Assembly (NCBI GenBank): GCA_026967815.1
Contig: JAPUUO010000068.1
Coordinates: forward strand, 1 to 7,520
DNA from: Candidatus Bathyarchaeota archaeon
GTDB taxonomy: Archaea; Thermoproteota; Bathyarchaeia; Bathyarchaeales; Bathyarchaeaceae
Direction of reading: 5' to 3'
Length of the DNA: 7,520 bases
The notes under the pieces are model-generated. The model was given only the letters and a program-made list of their open reading frames with translations, did not search any database and was not told the origin of the DNA. Both the position numbers and the translations under genes were made by a program. Below, piece by piece: positions 1 through 4,289 of the stretch (positions are counted from its first letter, which is position 1; each line of letters opens with the position of its first letter).

Positions 1-275
1 CTAGCTTCTTCATCTGTGATATCTTTGGATTTTCCGGCGAGGATTACGGCGATTCGAAAGCCGTAGCTGGCCAGATGACGAGCAATCACAAAGCCGTCGC
101 CGCCATTTCCACCTGAGCCGCAAAAGAGAGCGACTTTCGTTTTGTCTGGTTTGAATCTTGCTCGGATTTCCTGTGCAACTTCTCGTCCGGCGTTTTCCAT
201 AAGCTGCAGTCTTGAAACTCCGTAATATTCAGAGTTTAGCTCTAAAGCTCGCATTTCCCTACCTGTTATACTCAA
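1..275 (-). CDS. nnr: NAD(P)H-hydrate epimerase (YjeF N-terminal domain), partial: N-terminal 91 residues
   Basis: This is the N-terminal part of the YjeF_N domain, which interconverts the R and S epimers of damaged NAD(P)H hydrate so that a dehydratase can repair them. The visible residues include the family's helix SRLQLMENAG (residues 21-30) and the glycine-rich nucleotide-binding motif GSGGNGGDGFVIARHL (53-68, counted from the TTG). In archaea this domain is often fused to the ADP-dependent dehydratase; that part would lie beyond the left edge, so I cannot say whether this protein is bifunctional. I chose the TTG at 275-273 over the ATG at 254-252. The TTG adds SITGRE before MRALE, which matches the usual family N-terminus, and it has a GAGG ribosome site 8 bases upstream, whereas the ATG has none at good spacing. 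An in-frame TAG lies just upstream of the TTG. The family call is secure; the exact start is likely. Confidence 0.93.
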   Translation of the reverse strand, partial: MSITGREMRALELNSEYYGVSRLQLMENAGREVAQEIRARFKPDKTKVALFCGSGGNGGDGFVIARHLASYGFRIAVILAGKSKDITDEEA

Positions 276-283
276 CTAGCATG

Positions 284-287
284 CCTC
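284..287 (-). promoter_or_regulatory. Ribosome binding site GAGG for the hydrate epimerase
   Basis: GAGG on the minus strand lies 8 bases before the TTG codon at 275. This site decides the start in favour of TTG over the downstream ATG. Confidence 0.55.
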
Positions 288-316
288 ACATGTATCCATA
301 TTACTTTTGCAAAGGA

Positions 317-325
317 TATTTTAAA
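317..325 (-). promoter_or_regulatory. Probable archaeal TATA box for the hydrate epimerase gene
   Basis: TTTAAAATA on the minus strand is centred about 46 bases upstream of the TTG start. Archaeal transcription usually begins about 25 bases downstream of the box, which would give a leader of about 20 bases that just contains the GAGG site. The match is by eye only. Confidence 0.45.
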
Positions 326-474
326 TGATCTATGAGTTAATGAAAGGGTTTTTCTGTATTTCACAATGTGCCAGACTTCTCGAAGTGTGAATTGTGTCAA
401 TGTGGTCTATTAACGCAGCCAACATTTTGCACTGTGAAACGAGTGCTTTTGTAGTTGTTGCTTGCATTGTTGAA

Positions 475-657
475 CTAGATGCTTTCCTCAACCTTCTCAG
501 CTGTAGTGGTCAACGATTTAATCCATTCTCTAGCCGATTCAGCTATAACCTCTTTGAATATCCAGTCAATGACCAGCGCGATTATTCTTCCGGCAACTCG
601 TAGTAACAATTCAACAATTGTTATCCGAGTTTGATCTAAGAATTCTTCAATCGCCAT
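475..657 (-). CDS. Candidate small hypothetical protein, 60 aa, amphipathic/membrane-associated
   Basis: I do not recognise this protein. It starts with ATG and ends with TAG. It has an acidic N-terminus (MAIEEFLDQ), a hydrophobic stretch broken by arginines (about residues 12-38, including ITIVELLL and GRIIALVIDWIF), and a charged helical tail with SAREWIKSL. That composition fits a membrane-surface helix or a weak single membrane span. The opposite-strand frame over the same bases (394-603) reads much less like a protein. No ribosome site precedes the ATG, but AATATT at 681-686 lies 24-29 bases upstream, which would suit a leaderless archaeal transcript. It lies on the same strand as the 33-aa frame at 746-847, 88 bases downstream of it. 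Its reality is uncertain; conservation in relatives would decide. Confidence 0.42.
   Translation of the reverse strand: MAIEEFLDQTRITIVELLLRVAGRIIALVIDWIFKEVIAESAREWIKSLTTTAEKVEESI
613..622. repeat. 10-bp palindrome AACAATTGTT with a nearby half-copy
   Basis: A perfect palindrome occupies 613-622, and AACAATT is repeated at 605-611, so that 605-611 and 616-622 also form a 7-bp inverted repeat with a 4-base loop. It lies inside the coding frame of the 60-aa candidate, so it may be chance in AT-rich DNA. No function is claimed. Confidence 0.3.
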
Positions 658-696
658 GTTGTACAGCGATGTTCATAGGCAATATTCGAGCTTAGG

Positions 697-720
697 GCTA
701 ACGATTTGCCTGAAGTTAGC
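697..720. repeat. Small inverted repeat GCTAAC / GTTAGC
   Basis: GCTAAC at 697-702 pairs with GTTAGC at 715-720 across a 12-base loop. It lies between the 33-aa frame (ending at 746) and the 60-aa frame (starting at 657) on the minus strand. It could form a weak RNA hairpin between them. No T-run follows, so it is not a convincing terminator. Confidence 0.25.
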
Positions 721-745
721 TAATGCCTTTCATCTGCTCCGTCAT

Positions 746-847
746 TTAGTTGCCTAGGTTCTTGAATCTTCTATGGAATCGCCAAATCCATACTTTGGTT
801 TTCAACCGATAATATTTCCATATTAGCCACGTTGCCATGTCTGCCAT
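746..847 (-). CDS. Candidate microprotein, 33 aa, basic and tryptophan-rich
   Basis: I do not recognise this product. The frame begins with ATG (847-845), ends with TAA (748-746), and encodes MADMATWLIWKYYRLK followed by TKVWIWRFHRRFKNLGN. It has four Trp, two Tyr, two Phe and many Arg/Lys, a composition typical of short membrane-binding amphipathic helices. AGGG lies 5 bases before the ATG, with GAGG further upstream. A TATA-like TAAGATATAA lies at 901-910. The same frame stays open for another 20 codons upstream of the ATG (to a TAA), and that stretch also reads like protein (e.g. RFETRVVREEVRDI), but has no ATG, GTG or TTG. This might therefore instead be the tail of a decayed gene or one with an unusual start. 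It is too short to be sure. Confidence 0.38.
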   Translation of the reverse strand: MADMATWLIWKYYRLKTKVWIWRFHRRFKNLGN

Positions 848-900
848 GATGTCCCTAACCTCTTCTCTGACGACGCGTGTTTCAAATCTTGAAATTGTCG

Positions 901-910
901 TTATATCTTA
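901..910 (-). promoter_or_regulatory. Possible TATA box for the 33-aa microprotein
   Basis: TAAGATATAA on the minus strand lies about 54-63 bases upstream of the ATG at 847. A start about 25 bases downstream would give a leader of roughly 30 bases that contains the AGGG site. This is a pattern match by eye in AT-rich DNA. Confidence 0.3.
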
Positions 911-1017
911 TGAATTGGTATGGTGTTATCTTCTAGAAAAATAGCATTGGTGTACAAATAATTTCCAACCTGTAGTGTTAGGAGTTTTTGGGACATATCA
1001 AATTTTCACCAAAGCCA

Positions 1018-1029
1018 CAAAATATTTTA
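1018..1029 (+). promoter_or_regulatory. Probable TATA box for the RAM-domain gene
   Basis: CAAAATATTTTA lies about 37-48 bases upstream of the chosen ATG (1066). The expected transcription start near 1050 would place the AGGAGG site close to the 5' end of the message, as is common in archaea. A second AT-rich element (TTTATC, 1032-1037) is an alternative. Confidence 0.4.
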
Positions 1030-1056
1030 GGTTTATCAATCTCTATCATAGCCAAT

Positions 1057-1062
1057 AGGAGG
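1057..1062 (+). promoter_or_regulatory. Ribosome binding site AGGAGG for the RAM-domain gene
   Basis: This is a strong match to the 16S anti-Shine-Dalgarno sequence. It rules out the longer frame beginning at 988. It lies 3 bases before the ATG at 1066 and 12 before the in-frame ATG at 1075, so it does not decide cleanly between these two. Confidence 0.75.
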
Positions 1063-1065
1063 ATA

Positions 1066-1314
1066 ATGAAAAACATGCCAGCAGCTTTCGTCTTAATTAA
1101 CGCTGAAATAGGCTCAGAAGAAGAAGTTCTAAAAGAGCTAAATAAAGTTGAAGGAGTGACAGAAGCCTACATTGTTTACGGTGTCTATGATATAGTAGCC
1201 AAAATTAAATCTGATACCATGGATAAACTCAAGGACGTTGTCACGTGGAATGTGCGAAGGCTAAACAAAGTTCGCTCCACGCTCACAATGATAATTGTAG
1301 AAGGCGCAAAATAA
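1066..1314 (+). CDS. Stand-alone Lrp/AsnC ligand-binding (RAM) domain protein
   Basis: This is a small protein of 82 residues consisting only of the RAM (regulation of amino acid metabolism) domain of Lrp/AsnC regulators, without the helix-turn-helix DNA-binding part. Recognisable stretches are PAAFVLINAEIGSEEEVL at the start, VEGVTEAYIVYGVYDIVAKI in the middle (the glycine-containing turn that shapes the ligand site between subunits), and VRSTLTMIIVEG at the end. The fold is beta-alpha-beta-beta-alpha-beta, and the family forms dimers and higher rings that bind amino acids. Such stand-alone proteins are thought to sense amino acids or co-assemble with full-length Lrp proteins; the target here is unknown. 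The start is ATG at 1066 or 1075 (MPAAF); both follow AGGAGG, at 3 or 12 bases. It appears to be a single-gene transcript, with a T-run shortly after its stop. The family call is secure. Confidence 0.92.
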   Translation: MKNMPAAFVLINAEIGSEEEVLKELNKVEGVTEAYIVYGVYDIVAKIKSDTMDKLKDVVTWNVRRLNKVRSTLTMIIVEGAK

Positions 1315-1330
1315 CTTCTTCCACTCCCTC

Positions 1331-1335
1331 TTTTT
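1331..1335 (+). terminator. Possible T-run terminator after the RAM-domain gene
   Basis: A pyrimidine-rich stretch containing TTTTT begins 17 bases after the TAA. Archaeal RNA polymerase can stop at such U-tracts without a hairpin. The tract is short, so this is weak. Confidence 0.3.
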
Positions 1336-1459
1336 CTCACAAATAAAACCTGCAAGCCGCGTTTGACTCGACGTTTCAAGCAGAAACCGTTTAGCTAGCA
1401 GGAACTATGCTGAAAACCTCTTATTTTAGCATACTTTGATTTATTTTGAGCTGACACGA

Positions 1460-2788
1460 ATGTCAACTGTGCATATTGGCATCGACGATACAGATTCACC
1501 GAAGATGGGCTGCACTACGTACATTGCCGCGATTCTCGTTGAAAAGCTGCATAAACTGGGTGTTTCCTTTCTTGATTATCCCAATCTCATTAGGCTTAAT
1601 CCAAACGTTCCTTGGAAAACACGAGGCAACGGTGCCTTATGCCTAAGGTTGAGATTCGATGAACCCCTTGCAGAAGTAATTGTGGAGCAAGTCGTAGATG
1701 ACCTTGAGAAGCATTCTGATACAGACTATAAAGGCACTGAACCCGGCGCTGTTTTTCTTTTCCGCAACAATGTTCCGGTCGAGATTAGAACCTTTGCTAG
1801 ACAAACAATTCAGGGTATTGCCCAAAAAACTGAAGCACTGAAACTTATCAGACGGTTTAGTGCTGAGGCTGTAGGCTTCAAAACAGGAAGAGGCATCATC
1901 GGCGCTCTAGCTGCCATTGGTGAAACCTTAGAGCGAGATCACACCTACGAACTCATTGCTTATAGAACACCTCAAAACTGTGGAACTTCAAGAAAACTAG
2001 ATGCATCTTCAGTTTTGAAGATGAACAAGAAAACGAGACCTTTGACCTTTAACAACGTGGATCCCGAAACCGGACGGGTTCTGATAACTCCTCGAGGTCC
2101 CGATCCTATTCTTTATGGAATTCGTGGAGAAACACCATTGGTTGTCAAGCAAGCTCATGAGATGGTCCATTCATTTGAGCCCATTGAACGATGGGTGATC
2201 TTTCGCACTAATCATGGAACCGACGCTCACTTAAAGATGAGCAATTCCATCGCTGATGTGCAACCCTACGAGTCCACGATTGTTCAAGGAACAGTGAGTC
2301 AACAACCTTACATCGTCCCTCGAAGGCATGTGATTTTCTCTATAAAAAATGAGAATGTAATCGATTGTGCTGCTTACGCGCCAACCGGGAGCCTCCAGAA
2401 AATAGCTAGAATACTTATTGTTGGAGACCTAGTTGAGGCCTACGGAGGTGTTCGCCCAGCATCCGAGAAGCATTCGGCCACAATTAACCTTGAGAAGCTG
2501 AAAATCTTGAAGTTGGTCCAGAAAAACGTTTTTCATAATCCTTTATGTCCTCGGTGTGGACGACGTATGAAATCTATGGGAACTGGCAAAGGCTTTAGGT
2601 GTGACAAATGTGGTTTACGCAGCTTGAAGTTAAAAAAGAATGCCGTGGAAGAACAACGGAACATAAAAGAGCGGACATATATTACGTCGCCGAGGTCTCA
2701 ACGTCACCTAACAAAGCCTCTCTGCCGTAATGGGCATGAGAAAATTGGCAAGCCAAAAACAATGATCAAGGATTGGCATTTTCCATAG
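1460..2788 (+). CDS. tiaS: tRNA(Ile2) 2-agmatinylcytidine synthetase TiaS
   Basis: TiaS joins agmatine to C34 of the CAU anticodon of tRNA-Ile2, using ATP, to give agmatidine. This lets archaea read AUA as isoleucine and not AUG. The 442-residue length fits the family. The N-terminal kinase-like domain opens with HIGIDDTDSPKMGCTTY (residues 5-21), the conserved acidic and threonine cluster; the Thr autophosphorylated in the studied archaeal enzyme maps to about this spot. A ferredoxin-like and an OB-like region follow. The C-terminal zinc ribbon has cysteines at 363, 366, 381 and 384 (CPRCG and CDKCG), followed by the family tail motif QRHLTKPLCRNG. I chose the ATG at 1460 over the in-frame TTG at 1436 because it places the GIDDTDS motif right at the N-terminus, as usual. 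Only a weak GAG lies 9 bases upstream, so initiation may be leaderless or weakly led. No domain is missing. Confidence 0.96.
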   Translation: MSTVHIGIDDTDSPKMGCTTYIAAILVEKLHKLGVSFLDYPNLIRLNPNVPWKTRGNGALCLRLRFDEPLAEVIVEQVVDDLEKHSDTDYKGTEPGAVFLFRNNVPVEIRTFARQTIQGIAQKTEALKLIRRFSAEAVGFKTGRGIIGALAAIGETLERDHTYELIAYRTPQNCGTSRKLDASSVLKMNKKTRPLTFNNVDPETGRVLITPRGPDPILYGIRGETPLVVKQAHEMVHSFEPIERWVIFRTNHGTDAHLKMSNSIADVQPYESTIVQGTVSQQPYIVPRRHVIFSIKNENVIDCAAYAPTGSLQKIARILIVGDLVEAYGGVRPASEKHSATINLEKLKILKLVQKNVFHNPLCPRCGRRMKSMGTGKGFRCDKCGLRSLKLKKNAVEEQRNIKERTYITSPRSQRHLTKPLCRNGHEKIGKPKTMIKDWHFP

Positions 2789-3037
2789 TCATTTCCTGTC
2801 ATTCACCTTGAACATTTCACACAAGAGGTTGTAGAGTTCCTGTCCACCTTCTACTCCTGAAAACATGTCTTTTTCAGCCTTTAAAACTCTGCCCACAACT
2901 TCATACGTTCTCCGCCACTCCAGCTCTTTCCATATTATGCGGTAGTTTTTGAATTCTACCCAAGCTCGAAAGATCAGCACCAGAAACATAGCTACCGTGA
3001 TCCCAAGATTCAAAATGTAAATCTCCAATAACTCCAA
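2789..3037 (-). CDS. Small single-pass membrane protein, 82 aa, unknown function
   Basis: I do not recognise a family. From the TTG at 3037 it has a short N-terminus (MELLEIYILN), one hydrophobic segment of about 20 residues (11-29, LGITVAMFLVLIFRAWVEF), and a charged cytosolic-type tail rich in Arg, Lys, Glu and Trp (IIWKELEWRRTYEVVGRVLK), ending in a predicted helix around LYNLLCEMF. The TTG at 3037 is preceded by a full GGAGGTG ribosome site with a 6-base gap, the best in the window, which argues against a TTG 16 codons further upstream and is good evidence that the gene is translated. Its TGA stop directly abuts the TAG of tiaS on the other strand. It is divergent from the FUN14-family gene, sharing its upstream region, so a joint membrane role is possible but unproven. 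Confidence 0.7.
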   Translation of the reverse strand: MELLEIYILNLGITVAMFLVLIFRAWVEFKNYRIIWKELEWRRTYEVVGRVLKAEKDMFSGVEGGQELYNLLCEMFKVNDRK

Positions 3038-3043
3038 CAAGCC

Positions 3044-3049
3044 ACCTCC
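3044..3049 (-). promoter_or_regulatory. Ribosome binding site GGAGGT deciding a TTG start
   Basis: GGAGGT (GGAGGTG counting the next base) on the minus strand lies 6 bases before the TTG at 3037. It is a near-complete match to the 16S 3' end, and selects this start rather than the TTG at 3085. Confidence 0.75.
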
Positions 3050-3082
3050 AAAGGTCACAATGCTTAGAAGTGATTGCAGAAT

Positions 3083-3091
3083 CAAATTTAA
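3083..3091 (-). promoter_or_regulatory. Possible TATA box for the 82-aa membrane protein
   Basis: CTTAAATTT-like sequence on the minus strand lies about 46-54 bases upstream of the TTG at 3037, giving a leader of about 25 bases that carries the GGAGGT site. ATAAAA at about 3097-3102 is an alternative. Confidence 0.35.
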
Positions 3092-3232
3092 GCTGTTTTA
3101 TGTCGCGCGCGCATCAGTGGAAGAACGACAAGGAAAGACTCGTTTGGAGTTTCACCGTTGATATCTCCTTCCAACTACGTCCGTGCAGAGAAAATCGTAC
3201 AAACCACGTTTGTGGATTAGGAATCCGAAAGA

Positions 3233-3240
3233 CATAAAAA
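3233..3240 (+). promoter_or_regulatory. Probable TATA box for the FUN14-family gene
   Basis: CATAAAAA, preceded by purine-rich CCGAAAGA that could act as a BRE element, lies 35-42 bases upstream of the ATG at 3275. The expected start near 3262 puts GAGG at the very beginning of the message. Confidence 0.5.
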
Positions 3241-3262
3241 TTCACCCCTAGAATCTTAGGAA

Positions 3263-3266
3263 GAGG
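3263..3266 (+). promoter_or_regulatory. Ribosome binding site GAGG for the FUN14-family gene
   Basis: GAGG lies 8 bases before the ATG at 3275, a normal spacing. It supports this start. Confidence 0.55.
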
Positions 3267-3274
3267 CTCTTCAC

Positions 3275-3583
3275 ATGAGTGAAATTGTAACTCCTCTTGT
3301 CTTCCAGTTGGGCGCTGGCGGGGTTGGTGGCTTTGTGGTTGGTTATGCTATCAAGAAAATTGCCAAGTTGATAGTTGTTCTCATTGGAATTTTGCTTCTT
3401 GGGTTAATCTATCTGAGCTCACAGGGCATACTCGAGGTTAACTACAGCAAATTATTCGATGCAATACAAGACTGGTTGGGTGGTGCAGGACAAGCCGTTG
3501 GCTGGCTTACACCGATAATCGCTCATTTACCATTTGCTGGAAGTTTCATGGTTGGATTCTTCCTCGGTTTCAAAATGGGCTAA
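3275..3583 (+). CDS. FUN14-family integral membrane protein
   Basis: A 102-residue protein with the glycine-patterned membrane segments of the FUN14 family. The first is GGVGGFVVGYAIKKIAK (residues 15-31), the second is the strongly hydrophobic LIVVLIGILLLGLIYLSSQG (32-51), and the last is the C-terminal SFMVGFFLGFKMG (90-102), which carries the family's closing GxxxGFxxGxxxG-like pattern. Between the second and last lies an amphipathic stretch (VNYSKLFDAIQDWLGGAGQ). The eukaryotic member FUNDC1 is a mitophagy receptor of the outer mitochondrial membrane, but the archaeal proteins lack its N-terminal LC3-binding tail and their function is not established. Start, ribosome site and TATA box agree well. 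It is convergent with the ferritin-like gene and divergent from the 82-aa membrane protein. The family call is good; the role is unknown. Confidence 0.85.
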   Translation: MSEIVTPLVFQLGAGGVGGFVVGYAIKKIAKLIVVLIGILLLGLIYLSSQGILEVNYSKLFDAIQDWLGGAGQAVGWLTPIIAHLPFAGSFMVGFFLGFKMG

Positions 3584-3615
3584 GAAAGACGCAGCTTCAG
3601 TTTAATAGGAAAGTC

Positions 3616-3626
3616 AAAACAAAAAA
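3616..3626 (-). terminator. U-tract terminator for the ferritin-like gene
   Basis: On the minus strand TTTTTTGTTTT lies 23-33 bases after the TAA of the ferritin-like gene. Archaeal polymerase commonly terminates at such T-tracts without a hairpin. Confidence 0.5.
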
Positions 3627-3648
3627 TTTAGATTTTAGTTTGGAGTTG

Positions 3649-4128
3649 TTACCCGCCGGGGGCGCCGTGAAAGGGCGCATTTTTCCAGATTATGTCCCAC
3701 CAGTCTTGGTCAGTTATTGTTTCGCCTCTGACTATAATGTTCATTATCAAGTTTAGAAGATCGTGGTGGCGTTTTTCATCAGCGAGTATAGATTCAAGTA
3801 GAAACTTAACTCTGTCATTTGCAGTTTTGTTTATTGCCTCTCGCAAGCGCTCCATTAATTTTTCTTCATTTTCAATGTGCCATCTAACAACCTCTTCCAA
3901 GTGCTTGAATTCTCTTTCCGTCAAAGCTGGAGCCACAGCTATTATCTGAGCTGCTGACTTGTAGAGATCAGCATGCTTCGAAGAATCGTAAGATATGCCT
4001 CTTAGAACAGCCTCAACTACTGGATTTTTAATGTTTTCAAGTGTTTTGCTAACTGACTTGACAATTTCTTCTTCCAATTTTTCTTGTTCGTGGAAAAAGG
4101 CAACCATTTCCTCATCTGTGAAACTCAT
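3649..4128 (-). CDS. Ferritin-like four-helix protein (rubrerythrin-type), unknown function
   Basis: A 159-residue, almost entirely helical protein with the acidic/histidine pattern of ferritin-like diiron bundles. Helix A holds HEQEKLEEEIV (residues 13-23), helix B SYDSSKHADLY (46-56), helix C WHIENEEKLMERL (83-95), and helix D ADEKRHHDLL (116-125). Comparing with rubrerythrin spacing, E20, E86, E118 and H121 (an ExxH) are in place. The helix B ExxH reads SxxH (S49, H52) with D48 next to it, so one bridging carboxylate may be missing or shifted; it may bind metal differently or not at all. It lacks a rubredoxin domain. The tail is unusual, WWDIIWKNAPFHGAPGG. I chose the ATG at 4128 over the GTG at 4182 because GGAGA lies 7 bases before it and the GTG has no ribosome site. 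The gap of 161 bases from the big upstream gene suggests its own promoter (AATATT at 4165-4170 is a candidate). Confidence 0.8.
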   Translation of the reverse strand: MSFTDEEMVAFFHEQEKLEEEIVKSVSKTLENIKNPVVEAVLRGISYDSSKHADLYKSAAQIIAVAPALTEREFKHLEEVVRWHIENEEKLMERLREAINKTANDRVKFLLESILADEKRHHDLLNLIMNIIVRGETITDQDWWDIIWKNAPFHGAPGG

Positions 4129-4135
4129 AAACTTG

Positions 4136-4140
4136 TCTCC
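4136..4140 (-). promoter_or_regulatory. Ribosome binding site GGAGA deciding the ferritin-like start
   Basis: GGAGA on the minus strand lies 7 bases before the ATG at 4128. It favours this start over the in-frame GTG at 4182, which would add 18 residues of low-complexity Ala/Thr/Lys sequence. Confidence 0.6.
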
Positions 4141-4289
4141 TATAGTCGACGTTGTCTTAGCAGCAATATTAGTTTTTGCCACTTAATTTCTGCTAACTTT
4201 TGAAAGTTTCTTCTGATCCAGAGGTACTTATCTTTAGTGTACGACTCTAAAGAATCGCTTCACTTTTTTCTTACTTTGCGTGCCCTTGA

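Noticed and set aside
394..603. Plus-strand open frame of 69 codons
   Set aside because: Cysteine- and serine-rich sequence with no family resemblance and no ribosome site; it overlaps the more protein-like minus-strand 60-aa frame.
988..1065. Longer N-terminus for the RAM-domain protein starting at 988
   Set aside because: The AGGAGG at 1057-1062 and the family's usual start at MPxAF show that translation begins at 1066 or 1075.
276..1065. Search for tRNA, CRISPR repeats or a structured RNA in the gene-poor gap
   Set aside because: No cloverleaf, TPsiC-like GGTTCRA motif, direct repeat array or strong long hairpin could be seen by eye.
1436..1459. TTG start 8 codons before the tiaS ATG
   Set aside because: The family begins just before the GIDDTDS motif and the TTG has no ribosome site.
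3104..3112. (CG)n tract as a special structural or regulatory element
   Set aside because: Only nine bases long; noted as odd in this AT-rich stretch but too short for a claim.
3692..4186. Plus-strand open frames opposite the ferritin-like gene
   Set aside because: Ser-rich antisense readings of a helical protein gene; no ribosome sites.
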